A DNA stretch of 64,000 bases from Methylobacterium oryzihabitans (GCF_004004555.2 NZ_SACP01000021.1:31796-95795), one strand, 5' to 3'; counted from the first letter of the stretch, positions 47,361 to 56,444 are shown. Program-made: numbers and translations. Notes: generated by a model not told the origin, from the letters alone.

Positions 47361-47795
47361 TCACTGCGGCAGGCAGGCCTCGGCGACCGGGCCGAGCACG
47401 ATGTCGCCCTGGCGCGGGTTGTTGACCGTGAACGGGGCGGTGCTCTGGAGGCCGAGGGTGCCGCGGCCGAACTCGGCGTTGAGGGCGTCGGTGCCGAAGC
47501 GGATGTAGCAGCGGTCGAGGATCGCCTCGTAGGCGAAGCTGCCCTGGGCGACGGTCTCGCCGGGCAGGAAGCCGGCGGCCGGGCAGGTGGCGGCGAGGTC
47601 GAACCGGCCGGGCGCGGCGAGGCGGACCGTGCGGGCATGACCGGGCGGCACGACGAAGGCCGGCCCGCCGTCCTGGCTGGCCACCAGGGTCAGCGCCGAG
47701 CGGTTGACGATGCGCCGGGTGCAGGCGGCGGAGGCCTCGCCGGCGACGAACGGGAGCAGCAGCAGCGCGGCGGCGAGCGGACGGATGGCGTTCAT
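47361..47795 (-). CDS. Secreted protein of unknown function
   Basis: A 144-residue protein with a signal peptide (MNAIRPLAAALLLLPFVAGEASA). The mature chain begins with ACTRRIVNRSALTLVASQDGGPAF and contains four cysteines (ACTRR, TCPAAGF, DRCYIRF, EACLPQ) that could form two disulfides. Its strand-rich sequence looks like a small beta-sandwich. The start at 47795 is chosen for the signal peptide and the AGGG upstream. I recognise no family. It follows the polysaccharide export gene on the same strand. Confidence 0.65.
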   Translation of the reverse strand: MNAIRPLAAALLLLPFVAGEASAACTRRIVNRSALTLVASQDGGPAFVVPPGHARTVRLAAPGRFDLAATCPAAGFLPGETVAQGSFAYEAILDRCYIRFGTDALNAEFGRGTLGLQSTAPFTVNNPRQGDIVLGPVAEACLPQ

Positions 47796-47910
47796 GCGGA
47801 CGGACCCTTCGCCTCCGGGACTGCGGAGGCCCCTCTCGATGCCCGCTTCGCCCGCGGCAGACAAGCCGCCGGCCTGCCGGGCGGGCAGGCCGGAGCCCGT
47901 CGGACCGGCG

Positions 47911-49203
47911 TCAGCGGACGGCGCCGGCGGCGCCGCCGAGAACCGAGGCCGACCCCGCTCCGAAGCTGACCTCGTAGAAGCTCCGGGTGGTCTGGCCGAA
48001 GATGTTGACGATCTTGTTCGTGTCGGTGACCCGCGAGTTGGCCACGTAGATCACGTCGCGGTCGCGCATGAAGAAGGAATTCGCCAGGAACAGGCCGTCG
48101 GGCTGGCTGAAATCGACGGTGAAGATCGTCGGAACGAAATCCTCGCGGTAGGCGGAGGTGTCGACGCCCATCTCGGCGAGCGTGCGCTTCGATTCGCGGC
48201 GGTAGATGAACACCGCGGTCGGGTCGGCGCGCTGGTCGTCGAGGCCGCCGGACTTGGCGAGCGCCTCGGTCAGGGTGACGTTGTCGTTGTCGAAGACGAA
48301 GCGGCGGTTGTTGATGCCGCCGACCGCGCCCGGCGACGGGGTCGCGCCGAGGGTGAGGAAGATCTTCGGCTCGCGCGAGAGATAGACCGTGTCGCCGGGC
48401 CGGAGCTGGATGTTCTGCGCCGGATTGCGCAGGATGTTGGTCATGATCGCCTGCTCCGTCTGGGAGCCGCGCTGCACCGTGACCAGCGTCTCGTAGGGCG
48501 GGTATTTCGGGCCGCCGGCCTTGGCGATGGCGGGGATCAGACGGATCCCGCCGGGATCGAGTGAGAAACGGCCCGGGAAGTTGGCCGAGAGCAGCTCGCC
48601 GAGCACCGAGACCTCGTTGCCGCGGCGATCGGAGAGGCTGACCACGACCTGAGGCTCGATCGCCCGGGTGGCGATCTTCTTGGCGATCTCGCGGCCGACC
48701 TCTTCGGTGGTCTGGCCGGCGACCCGGACCCGCCCGGCATAGGGCACGTCGATGGAGCCGGAGGCGTCGACCTGCTGGACCGGGACCTGGACGTAGTTGC
48801 CGTTGCGGCCGGCATTGTCGCCCGACAGGAACAGGCCGCCCGGGGTCGCCTCGTAGATCGTCAGGCTGACGCTGTCGCCGGGAGCGATGCGGATCTGGGC
48901 CGGCTGGCGCGACGCGGTGAAGCTGCGGAAGGCCGGGCTGAGCGAGGTGGTGGTGGCGTTGGTGATCTTCAGCGACAGCGGGCTCAAGGACACGAACGCG
49001 TAGGCGATCGGCTCGCCTGCCGGCAGGACCTTCACCTCCGCGCCGGCGCGGACGTCGTTGGCATAGGGGCCGTCCTTGGGGATCACGCCGCATCCGGCGA
49101 CGGAACCCGCGAGGGCGATCGCAGCCAGGGCTGCCAGTGTGGATCTGGAGACGGTGGGCACGACGCAGCCTGTCTTCACGCCAAAACTCAGCTCGGTTGC
49201 CAC
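47911..49203 (-). CDS. Polysaccharide export lipoprotein (OPX/Wza-like)
   Basis: A 430-residue outer-membrane polysaccharide export protein. The lipobox LAGSVAGC puts the lipid on Cys38, after a start that may be up to 15 residues too long. A Poly_export domain follows (IRIAPGDSVSLTIYEATPGG, SGSIDVPYAGRVRVAGQTTEE) and then SLBB-type domains (NEVSVLGELLSANFPGRFSL, QLRPGDTVYLSREPKIFLTLG, NVTLTEALAKSGGLDD). Such proteins form the exit ring for exopolysaccharide or capsule. No Wzc or glycosyltransferase gene is in the window, so it is separated from the usual cluster. Confidence 0.92.
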   Translation of the reverse strand: MATELSFGVKTGCVVPTVSRSTLAALAAIALAGSVAGCGVIPKDGPYANDVRAGAEVKVLPAGEPIAYAFVSLSPLSLKITNATTTSLSPAFRSFTASRQPAQIRIAPGDSVSLTIYEATPGGLFLSGDNAGRNGNYVQVPVQQVDASGSIDVPYAGRVRVAGQTTEEVGREIAKKIATRAIEPQVVVSLSDRRGNEVSVLGELLSANFPGRFSLDPGGIRLIPAIAKAGGPKYPPYETLVTVQRGSQTEQAIMTNILRNPAQNIQLRPGDTVYLSREPKIFLTLGATPSPGAVGGINNRRFVFDNDNVTLTEALAKSGGLDDQRADPTAVFIYRRESKRTLAEMGVDTSAYREDFVPTIFTVDFSQPDGLFLANSFFMRDRDVIYVANSRVTDTNKIVNIFGQTTRSFYEVSFGAGSASVLGGAAGAVR

Positions 49204-49415
49204 ATGCGCAGAACCATCAGGAGATGCAACCTTCCCGGCAGGATTCCACGGTGGTGTTGCACGAAAACCCCAGTCATCAGGCGATGAGGCAAGCGGTAAG
49301 ACTAACGACGTCCAGTATACGGTACGACTCCATTAATCAGTCTTCGCACTATAATTCTCGTGCCGGAATCGCAGTGCCGAAGGTCGCCGCGGCGCGCGGG
49401 TATCCCGTGGCGGCG

Positions 49416-49721
49416 TCACCGCTGCCAGATGAAGAGCTGAGGGTAGGGCCGGTACTGCCGCGGTTCGAGGGCGAGGACGTCGTTGGCGATCGGCTCGCCG
49501 GGCAGGATCTTCACGACGGGGCGCGGGGTGCAGCTCAGCAGGCCCCATTCCTTGTGGTCGGCGCAATCCGGGATCGGCCGGGCGCCGTAGACCGGGTCCG
49601 CCTGGGCGCCGCGGCCGTAGCCGGGCGGGTAGGCCCGGTCCGCCGCCGTGGCAGGGTTGCCGGCGACGGCCGCGACCAGCGAGAGAAGCCCCAGCCCGAG
49701 GCCCGTGCGAGATAACGTCAT
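49416..49721 (-). CDS. Small secreted protein
   Basis: A 101-residue protein with a signal peptide (MTLSRTGLGLGLLSLVAAVAGNPATA). The mature part is rich in Tyr, Pro and Gly and has two cysteines (PDCADHK, LLSCTPRP). Its segment VVKILPGEPIANDVLALEP resembles EVKVLPAGEPIAYAFVSLSP in the neighbouring polysaccharide export protein, which hints at a common origin or shared partner. It is codirectional with that gene, 212 bp before it. I recognise no family. Confidence 0.6.
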   Translation of the reverse strand: MTLSRTGLGLGLLSLVAAVAGNPATAADRAYPPGYGRGAQADPVYGARPIPDCADHKEWGLLSCTPRPVVKILPGEPIANDVLALEPRQYRPYPQLFIWQR

Positions 49722-49836
49722 GACGTCCCTGTCGGCATTCTTGCGGCCACGCTTACACCATGGCCGGCGTGTTGTCTGCCTCGAAGGGGCAGCGTCTGGC
49801 CTCGAACCATCATGACGCCGGGCCGGTGAACAGGCT

Positions 49837-50397
49837 ATGCTCCCGAGGTCACAGTGGAGCCGCAGCGTGATCGTGGGATGTCCTTGGCCGGAGGATAGCG
49901 GGGACAACCGGGCGGCGGTCCGGTCCCCGGACCGCTTCCGCGCGGCAGCGCGGCGACGCCAGCGGTTCTCCGCGGCGGCCGTCATGCTCGCCTGTCTCGC
50001 CTGTCTCGCCTGGCCCGCGTCGGCCGGGGAGGCGGGACCGCTGGAGCTTCCGGTTCTGGCGCCGCTCGTCCTGGCGCCGCCGGTTCCGGCGCCGTCGGGG
50101 TCGGCCCCCTCGGTCCTGCCGCCGCGGCGCGGGGTGCCGCGAGGCGCGGCGGTGCCGGCGCTTCCGGTGTCGTCCTGCCTCGCCTACGGGGCGGGCTTCG
50201 TGCCGCTCGGCGCCTCCGACGCCTGCCTGCGCGTCAGCGGCCGAGTGCGCCTCGAGGCCGGCACCTCCCGGGCCGTCGCCGGGCCCGATGCCGCCCGCTC
50301 GCCCTTCGGCGCCTCCGGGCGGCTCAGCGTCGATGCCCGGGTGCCGACCGATCACGGCCCGGCCCGGTCGTTCCTGCGCCTGCACGGCGGGGACTGA
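49837..50397 (+). CDS. Porin-like N-terminal fragment, secreted
   Basis: A 186-residue protein. After a basic N-terminus comes the signal-like VMLACLACLAWPASAGEA, so a start nearer 49984 is possible. A Pro/Ala/Val-rich linker of 50 residues follows. Then SCLAYGAGFVPLGASDACLRVSGRVRLEAG matches, in pieces, the cysteine-flanked N-terminal block of alphaproteobacterial porins (Porin_2, typically C-YGAGF--IPGTDTCI-IGG-VR-E). The beta-barrel that should follow for 300 or more residues is missing: the protein ends 60 residues later. It is either a degraded porin or a small derived protein. It converges with the PhoD gene at its 3' end. Confidence 0.55.
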   Translation: MLPRSQWSRSVIVGCPWPEDSGDNRAAVRSPDRFRAAARRRQRFSAAAVMLACLACLAWPASAGEAGPLELPVLAPLVLAPPVPAPSGSAPSVLPPRRGVPRGAAVPALPVSSCLAYGAGFVPLGASDACLRVSGRVRLEAGTSRAVAGPDAARSPFGASGRLSVDARVPTDHGPARSFLRLHGGD

Positions 50398-51957
50398 TCA
50401 GGCGGGGTCGAGGACGACCCGCCACAGGGCGGTATCCGCCGCGTCCTTCAGCGTCACCGTCATCTGCCCGGTCCGGCCCGCGATCGCGACGTGGCCGAAG
50501 AACTGCAGCCCTTCGGCGGGCGACAGGCCGATCCGCCCCGGCGGGGCGGCCTTCCGGAACCGCACCTGCGGCCCGAAGGTGTCGTCGAGGGCGTTCGGCG
50601 CGCCGGTGCCGGCGTGGAGCGGGCCGGAGACGAACTCCCAGAACGGATCGAAGTCCTGGAACCGCGCCCGGCCAGGATCGTAGTGGTGGGCCGCGGTGTA
50701 GTGCACGTCGGCGGTGAGCCAGACGGTGTTGCGGATCCCGGCGCGGCGCAGGAAGCCGAGGAGGCCGGCGATCTCGAGTTCGCGCCCGAGCGGCGGCCCG
50801 TCGCCCTGCGCCACCGCCTCCGACCCGACGCGGCGGCCGGGGTCGTCGGGGACGATCAGGCCGAGGGGCATGTCGGCGGCGATCACCTTCCAGGTCGCCC
50901 GCGAGGCCGCCAGCTCCCGCTGGAGCCAGGCGAGCTGGACCGGGCCGAGGAGCCGGGTCGCCTCGCCCGCCTCGGCCTCGTCGTTGGCGCCGTTCGGGCC
51001 GCGATAGCTGCGCATGTCGAGCAGGAAGACGTCGAGGAGCGGCCCGTAGGCGATGCGGCGGTAGACCCGGCCGGGCTCGGCCGGCTCGAACCGCATCGGC
51101 ATGTACTCGTGGAAGGCGCGCGAGGCCCGGGCGGCGAGCAGCAGGGCGTTCGGCTCGGTGTAGCCGCGGCGGCGGTGGCGCTCGCCGGTCAGCGGCAGGC
51201 CCGGCCACCAGTTGTTGGTCACCTCGTGGTCGTCCCACTGGGCGAGCAGCGGCACCTCGCGGTTCATCGCCAGCAGGTTGCGGTCGAGGAGGTTGTACCG
51301 GTAGGCGCCGCGGAACTCCGCCAGCGTCGCGGCCGGCTTCGCCTTCTCCTCGGTGACGAGGTTGCGCCACACGCTCCCGTCCGGCAGCGGCACCTCGGCC
51401 TGGAGCGGCCCGTCGGCGTAGATCGTGTCGCCGGAATGCAGGAAGAAGTCCGGCCGGTTGCGCAGGATCGTCGCGTAGATCGTCATGCCACCGCGGGCCT
51501 CGTCGATGCCCCAGCCCTGGCCGGCGGTGTCGCCCGACCAGCAGAAGGTCACGTCGCGCCGGTCCGCCGGGGCGGTGCGCAGGCGCCCGGTCGCCGGCTC
51601 GCCGAGGAGCGTCGGCGCGGCGAGGTCCTGGAGCCGCACGCGGTAGACCACGTCCTGGCCCGCCGGCAGTCCTTCGAGCGCGGCCTTCACCGTGAAGTCG
51701 CTCTCCGGCAGGGCGTCGACGAACACCCCGCCGCCGATCTCCCGGAAGCTCTCGGTCGTCGCCCACTCGATGACCGCCCGCGACGGCCGGTCGGCCCGGG
51801 CCCAGACGACCGCCGAGGTCCCCGACACGTCGCCCGATTGCAGGCCGTGGGTCAGCACCGGGCGGTCGGCGGCCCGGCTGAGGCCCGGTCGGCCGATCGC
51901 GGCACCGGCGAGGAGCCCGCCGACGACCTGCCGGCGGTTCGGACGGATGCGGGGCAT
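50398..51957 (-). CDS. phoD: Alkaline phosphatase D family protein
   Basis: A 519-residue exported phosphatase. The Tat signal has RRQVVGGLLAGAAIG and cleaves after SRAAD. The N-terminal PhoD_N domain starts LTHGLQSGDVSGTSAVVWARAD. The metallophosphatase domain shows FCWSGDTAGQGWGID, FFLHSGDTIYADGP, QWDDHEVTNNWW and VWLTADVHYTAAHHYDPG, which provide the Asp, Asn and His metal ligands for Fe and Ca. It releases phosphate from phosphodiesters and monoesters in the periplasm or outside, usually under phosphate limitation. No pho box was identified. Confidence 0.92.
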   Translation of the reverse strand: MPRIRPNRRQVVGGLLAGAAIGRPGLSRAADRPVLTHGLQSGDVSGTSAVVWARADRPSRAVIEWATTESFREIGGGVFVDALPESDFTVKAALEGLPAGQDVVYRVRLQDLAAPTLLGEPATGRLRTAPADRRDVTFCWSGDTAGQGWGIDEARGGMTIYATILRNRPDFFLHSGDTIYADGPLQAEVPLPDGSVWRNLVTEEKAKPAATLAEFRGAYRYNLLDRNLLAMNREVPLLAQWDDHEVTNNWWPGLPLTGERHRRRGYTEPNALLLAARASRAFHEYMPMRFEPAEPGRVYRRIAYGPLLDVFLLDMRSYRGPNGANDEAEAGEATRLLGPVQLAWLQRELAASRATWKVIAADMPLGLIVPDDPGRRVGSEAVAQGDGPPLGRELEIAGLLGFLRRAGIRNTVWLTADVHYTAAHHYDPGRARFQDFDPFWEFVSGPLHAGTGAPNALDDTFGPQVRFRKAAPPGRIGLSPAEGLQFFGHVAIAGRTGQMTVTLKDAADTALWRVVLDPA

Positions 51958-52002
51958 GGCGGCCTCCCGGGACGAGCGATCGGTCAGTCTGCGCCGGCGG
52001 CG

Positions 52003-52110
52003 TCATACGATTTCCGAGGATCGCTTCGCGATGCGGAAATCGGCTTCGCTCATGCGCCGCGCGGGCTGGTGATACGGTTTTCGGAACTGATCGTCCGAAA
52101 ACCGTATCAC
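52003..52110. repeat. Third copy of the 16.1-kb palindromic repeat family
   Basis: Perfect 17-bp arms (GTGATACGGTTTTCGGA at 52069-52085, complement at 52094-52110) surround the loop ACTGATCG. This is the same loop as at 16185-16192. Upstream lies TCGCTTCGCGATGCGGAAAT and CTTCGCTCATGCGCCGCG, as at 16.1 kb. Confidence 0.8.
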
Positions 52111-52179
52111 AGGACGGTGACGGCCCGGCCGCGCCGGCACGCCGATCGCTTGACGACGACATAGCCGCTCGCCCATAAG

Positions 52180-52196
52180 ATAGCATAAGCTATAAT
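52180..52196 (+). promoter_or_regulatory. Likely promoter and operator of the TonB receptor gene
   Basis: TATAAT at 52191-52196 is a perfect -10 hexamer, rare in this GC-rich DNA, 17 bp before the ATG at 52214. It overlaps ATAGC-ATAA-GCTAT (52180-52193), an inverted repeat, and CATAAG is repeated at 52174 and 52184. The overlap suggests repression by a metal-sensing regulator. Which one is unknown. Confidence 0.5.
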
Positions 52197-52213
52197 TTGG
52201 GTCAGGGGCTTTG

Positions 52214-54340
52214 ATGTCGAGGATAACCTATCTCGCCCGGTGCGGGGCCTGGATCGGGCTCGTCGGCCTCGGTGCCGTCGCGGCCCGGGCCGAGGACATC
52301 GCGCTGGACGAGATCGCGGTGGCGCCGGAGCGGCCGGCCGCCGGCCCCGCGACCGGAGGGCGGTTCCCGGCCGGCGTGCTGCCGGTGGTCGCCGACAGCT
52401 TTTCGGCGGTCACGGTGGTGCCCGGCGCCGAACTCGCCCGGTCGCAGCCGACCTCGCTCGGCGAGGCGCTGTTCGACAAGCCGGGCCTGTCGGCCTCGGG
52501 CTTCGCGCCGACCTCGGCCACGCGCCCGATCATCCGCGGCCTCGACAACAACCGGGTCCGCATCGTGGAGAACGGCACCGGCGTGCAGGACATGTCGGAT
52601 CTCGGCGAGGACCACGCCGTGCCGATCAACCCGCTGGTCGCCGACCGCATCGAGGTGATCCGCGGGCCGGCCGGCCTGCGCTACGGCTCGCAGGCGGTCG
52701 GCGGCGTGGTCGCGGTCGAGACCGGCCGCATCCCGACCGTGATGCCGCCGGGCGGCCTCGCCGGCCGGGTGACCACCGGCCTCTCCGCCGTGGACGACGG
52801 CCGCAACGCCGCCGCCTCGGTCGAGGCCGGCAGCGGCAACGTCGTGGTTCACGCCGACGGGTTCCGCAGCGTCGCCGACGACTACGCCACGCCGCTCGGC
52901 CTCCAGCGCAACTCCGCCGCCCGGTCGCAGGGCGGGGCTCTCGGCGCCGCGATGGTCGGCGACCAGGGCTTCGTCGGGCTGTCGTTCAGCCACTACGACG
53001 CGCTCTACGGCATCCCCGGCACCGCGGCGGCACGCCTGCGCACCCGCCTCGACCCGACCCAGGACAAGCTCCAGGCCCGCGGCGAGGTCCGGCCGACGGA
53101 CGGGCCGTTCGCCGCGATCCGGTTCTGGTTCGGCGGCTCGACCTATCGCCACGACGAATCCGGACTCGGCCCGGACGGGGTCGACGGCATCCAGGCGGTG
53201 TTCCGCAACCGCGCCGCCGAGGGGCGGGTGGAGTTCGAGCACGTTCCGGTCGAGACCGCCTTCGGCGTCCTCACCGGGACGCTCGGTCTGCAATCGGAGC
53301 GGCGCGACCTCGCCATCTCGGGCGCCGAGGGCGGCCTGCTGCGCCCGACCGACACCCGGACCGGCGCCGTCTACCTGTTCGAGGAGCTGGCGCTCGGCGG
53401 CGGCCTGCGGCTCCAGGCGGCCGGCCGGATCGAGGCCGCCCGCGTCGCCGGCACCGAGGCGCTGTTCCCGGCCGGCTTCGTGCCCCGCGGCCCCCGCGAC
53501 GAGCCGGCGGAAATCGCCCGCGTGCGCCGCTTCGCCCCGAGGAGCGCGAGCCTCGGCGCGCTCCAGGAGCTGCCCCACGGCTTCGTCGCCCGCCTCACCG
53601 GCTCCACTGTCGAGCGCGCCCCGGCCTCGCCCGAACTGTACTCGCGCGGGCCGCACGCGGCGCCCGCGACCTTCGAGATCGGCGACCCCGACCTCGAGCC
53701 CGAGCGCGCCCGCACGGTGGAGGTCGGCCTGCGCCGGGCCGAGGGGCCGCTGCGCCTCGACGCCAGCGGCTACGCCACCCGCTACACCGGCTTCATTGAC
53801 AAGCGCCTCACCGGCCTGACCTGCGGCGACACCTTCGGCACCTGCGGCCCCGACGGCGGTCCCCTGCGGCAGGTGGTGTATTCCGGCGCCGACGCGACCT
53901 TCTACGGCGCCGAGATCGCGAGCCAGCTCGATCTCGTGCCGGTCGGCGACGGCTTCGCCGGCATCACCGCCCAGTACGACTTCGTGCGGGCGCGGTTCGA
54001 CGACGGGTCCTCCGTGCCACGCATCCCGCCGCACCGGGTCGGCGGCGGCGTGTTCGTACGGGCGGACGGCTGGGTTGCGCAACTCGGCCTGCTCCACGCC
54101 TTCGCGCAGACGCAGACCGGAGCGCTGGAGTCGCCGACGCCGGGCTACAACGACCTCAAGGCCGAGGTCTCCTACAGCGCCGCCCTCGATCCGGCGGTGC
54201 ACGGCCTCGCCGAGGTCACTCTCGGACTGCGCGGGACCAACCTGCTCGACGACGTGATCCGCAACGCCGCCTCGTTCACGAAGGACGAGGTGGTGCTGCC
54301 GGGGCGCAACGTCCGGCTGTTCCTGACCGCGCGGTTCTGA
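52214..54340 (+). CDS. TonB-dependent outer-membrane receptor
   Basis: A 708-residue receptor. The signal peptide ends at ARAED. The plug domain has FSAVTVVPGAELARSQPTSLG, KPGLSASGFAPTSATRPIIRGLDNNRVRI in pieces and RIEVIRGPAGLRYGSQAVGG. The barrel follows and ends GRNVRLFLTARF with the terminal aromatic needed for assembly. The plug and the sequence ENGTGVQDMSDLGEDHAVPI resemble ZnuD-like metal receptors. It imports a metal complex or siderophore using TonB energy. The overlapping promoter repeat suggests metal control. The length is normal. Confidence 0.92.
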   Translation: MSRITYLARCGAWIGLVGLGAVAARAEDIALDEIAVAPERPAAGPATGGRFPAGVLPVVADSFSAVTVVPGAELARSQPTSLGEALFDKPGLSASGFAPTSATRPIIRGLDNNRVRIVENGTGVQDMSDLGEDHAVPINPLVADRIEVIRGPAGLRYGSQAVGGVVAVETGRIPTVMPPGGLAGRVTTGLSAVDDGRNAAASVEAGSGNVVVHADGFRSVADDYATPLGLQRNSAARSQGGALGAAMVGDQGFVGLSFSHYDALYGIPGTAAARLRTRLDPTQDKLQARGEVRPTDGPFAAIRFWFGGSTYRHDESGLGPDGVDGIQAVFRNRAAEGRVEFEHVPVETAFGVLTGTLGLQSERRDLAISGAEGGLLRPTDTRTGAVYLFEELALGGGLRLQAAGRIEAARVAGTEALFPAGFVPRGPRDEPAEIARVRRFAPRSASLGALQELPHGFVARLTGSTVERAPASPELYSRGPHAAPATFEIGDPDLEPERARTVEVGLRRAEGPLRLDASGYATRYTGFIDKRLTGLTCGDTFGTCGPDGGPLRQVVYSGADATFYGAEIASQLDLVPVGDGFAGITAQYDFVRARFDDGSSVPRIPPHRVGGGVFVRADGWVAQLGLLHAFAQTQTGALESPTPGYNDLKAEVSYSAALDPAVHGLAEVTLGLRGTNLLDDVIRNAASFTKDEVVLPGRNVRLFLTARF

Positions 54341-54352
54341 CCGGCCCTGCTC

Positions 54353-54826
54353 TCACAGGTGCCGCGACAGCACCAGCGGCGCGCGCCCGACCGCGCCGTA
54401 GGGCGAGGCGGCCGGGCGGTGGCCGCCGTAGCCCTGGGCCTGCGAGCCGCGGCTCAACTCGGTCGAGAGGGTCTTGAGCAGGCTCTCGGACACCGTGCGG
54501 GCGGTGGCGAGCACGGTCTGGTTGGTCTCGACCGCGGCGGCGAAGCGGGCATGGGCCTCGCGCAGGGCCGCGACCCGGTCGGGGGCGAAGCGGGCGAGCG
54601 CGACGGCGTTGGCCTTCACCACCTCCAGGCCGCGCAGGTAGGCGCCCGACAGGTCGGTCTTGCGCGCGTCCTGCGCCAGCCCCTCCCGCAGGCGGCCGTG
54701 GCGGACATGGCCGCTCTCGGCCGCCAGCACGCCCTCCAGCTCGTCCATCACCGCGAGGATCCCGGCGACGAGGCTCTCGGCGCCGGCGCGGTCGCCGACC
54801 CGGACCGGCTCAGCGCCCGGCGCCAC
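54353..54826 (-). CDS. FlgN/FlbY-like flagellar protein
   Basis: A 157-residue helical protein. GTG at 54826 follows a perfect AGGAGG. The helical part ESLVAGILAVMDELEGVLAAESG and LEVVKANAVALARFAPDRVAALREAHARFAAAVETNQTVLATARTVSE, read in blocks, matches the FlgN-like chaperone pattern of alphaproteobacteria, and the tail with QGYGG and VLSRHL is typical. FlgN-type proteins chaperone hook-associated proteins. The gene overlaps the rod-binding protein gene by 17 bp and is the last of the flgI operon. The family name is my best match rather than certain. Confidence 0.7.
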   Translation of the reverse strand: MAPGAEPVRVGDRAGAESLVAGILAVMDELEGVLAAESGHVRHGRLREGLAQDARKTDLSGAYLRGLEVVKANAVALARFAPDRVAALREAHARFAAAVETNQTVLATARTVSESLLKTLSTELSRGSQAQGYGGHRPAASPYGAVGRAPLVLSRHL

Positions 54827-55169
54827 CGCCGACCTCCTGCATCCGCAGCATCTCGCGCATCACCTGGTCGCCGATGCCGACGCCGCCGCTCTTCACGATC
54901 GACTGCGCGTATTCCTGGTTGAGCATCGAGCGGTAGACCCCGCCGCCGGTGCCGTTCTCGCCGAGCGGCCCCTCGGTGCCCTGCGAGGAGGCGAGCTGGT
55001 CGAGGGTCTGGCTCAGGAACATCGTCTCGAACTCGTCGGCGGTCTTCTTGACCTGCCCGTTGGCCTGCGACTTCGAGATCGCGCCCGAGAGGTTGGAGCC
55101 GACGGCGCCGGCGAGGGCCTGTCCGGCGGCGAGCGCCGTCGAGGCGGCGAGGGGGGCGAGGGCGAACAT
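54810..55169 (-). CDS. Rod-binding protein (FlgJ N-terminal domain, CheL-type)
   Basis: A 119-residue protein equivalent to the N-terminal half of FlgJ. VKKTADEFETMFLSQTLDQL and GPLGENGTGGGVYRSMLNQEYAQSIVKSGGVGIGDQVMREML, in pieces, are the conserved rod-binding blocks. There is no muramidase domain, as is normal in alphaproteobacteria, where this gene is often called cheL. It should cap the growing flagellar rod in the periplasm. It lies 33 bp after flgI and overlaps the FlgN-like gene. Confidence 0.9.
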   Translation of the reverse strand: MFALAPLAASTALAAGQALAGAVGSNLSGAISKSQANGQVKKTADEFETMFLSQTLDQLASSQGTEGPLGENGTGGGVYRSMLNQEYAQSIVKSGGVGIGDQVMREMLRMQEVGGGAGR

Positions 55170-55202
55170 GGGGCGGTCTCCTGACGGTGGGAACGGGATG
55201 CG

Positions 55203-56303
55203 TCACATCACTTCGATGTCGGCCTGCAGGGCGCCGGCGGCCTTGATCGCCTGCAGGATCGAGATCATGTCGCGCGGGCCGATGCCGAGGGCGTTGAGGC
55301 CGTCGACCAGTTCGCGCAGGGTCACGCCCTCGCGCACCAGGGCGAGCTTGTTGCGGTCGCCGGTATCGACCTTGAGGGCGGTGCGCGGCACCACGACGGT
55401 CTGGCCGTCGGAGAACGGCGCCGGCTGGCTCACCTGCGGCATCTCGTTGATCGTCACGGTCAGGTTGCCCTGCGCCACCGCCACCGTGGAGACCCGCACG
55501 TCGCGGCCCATCACGATGATGCCGGAGCGCTCGTCGATGACGACCCGCGCGGTCTGGTCGGGCTCGACCTTGAGCTGCTCGACGTCGGTGAGCAGGCGGA
55601 TCATGTTGCCCTGGTAGCGGGCCGGGATCTGGAGCGTCACCGTCGAGGGGTCGGTCGGCTCGGCGGTGTCGGCGCCCATGAAGTCGTTGATCGCGGTGGC
55701 GATCCGCTTGGCGGTGGTCAGGTCGGGGTTGCGCAGGGACAGGCGCAGGCCGCGCTGCTGGCCGAGCTTGAAGTCGATCTCGCGCTCGATCATCGCGCCG
55801 TTGGCGATGCGCCCGTTGGTCGGCACGCCGCGGGTGATCTTCGCCGCGTCGCCCTCCGCCTGGAAGCCCGCGATGGCGATCGAGCCCTGCGCCAGGGCGT
55901 AGACCTCGCCGTCGGCGCCGAGCAGCGAGGTCACCAGCAGCGTGCCGCCCTGGAGCGACTTGGCGTCGCCGAGCGACGACACCGTGACGTCGATGCGGGT
56001 GCCCTGGGCGGAGAAGGGCGGGAGGTTCGCCGTCACCACCACGGCGGCGTTGTTGGTGGTGCGCATGGTCGCGCCGCGGGTGTTGATCCCGAGCCGCTCC
56101 AGCATCGCCTGCACCGACTGCTTGGTGAAGGGCGCGTTGTTGAGCGTGTCGCCGGTGCCGTTGAGCCCGACGACGATGCCGTAGCCGACGAGCTGGTTGG
56201 GCCGCACGCCCTCGATGCCGGCGAGGTCCTTCACCCGCGACAGGGCGAGGGCCGGGCCCGCGGAGAGGAGCGCGAGGAGGACGAGGAGGAGGCGACGCAT
56301 CAT
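55203..56303 (-). CDS. flgI: Flagellar P-ring protein
   Basis: A 366-residue protein forming the P-ring around the flagellar rod in the peptidoglycan layer. A signal peptide (MMRRLLLVLLALLSAGPALA) precedes LSRVKDLAGIEGVRPNQLVGYGIVVGLNGTGD, read in blocks, then NTRGATMRTTNNAAVVVTA and VVIDERSGIIVMGRDVRVS. The C-terminus LQADIEVM is characteristic. The true start is 56303, while the longer open frame adds unrelated sequence. The length is typical. It is divergent from fliX across a 240-bp region that contains a 13-bp tandem repeat. Confidence 0.97.
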   Translation of the reverse strand: MMRRLLLVLLALLSAGPALALSRVKDLAGIEGVRPNQLVGYGIVVGLNGTGDTLNNAPFTKQSVQAMLERLGINTRGATMRTTNNAAVVVTANLPPFSAQGTRIDVTVSSLGDAKSLQGGTLLVTSLLGADGEVYALAQGSIAIAGFQAEGDAAKITRGVPTNGRIANGAMIEREIDFKLGQQRGLRLSLRNPDLTTAKRIATAINDFMGADTAEPTDPSTVTLQIPARYQGNMIRLLTDVEQLKVEPDQTARVVIDERSGIIVMGRDVRVSTVAVAQGNLTVTINEMPQVSQPAPFSDGQTVVVPRTALKVDTGDRNKLALVREGVTLRELVDGLNALGIGPRDMISILQAIKAAGALQADIEVM

Positions 56304-56444
56304 ACCGGGGTCCTGGAGGGCCGCCACACCCGCAGCCAGGACCGTGCCAGACCGGAGACCGGGTCCAAGTGCCTGATGCCGCTGGCGTCCCTGGGCGGAC
56401 GCCGCCGCGCCGCCGCCGCGGACGGCTTGGCGATGTCTGCCGGC

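Noticed and set aside
52174..52196. Zur or Fur box upstream of the TonB receptor
   Set aside because: The repeat does not match the consensus of either regulator well enough, so it is kept only as an unnamed operator.
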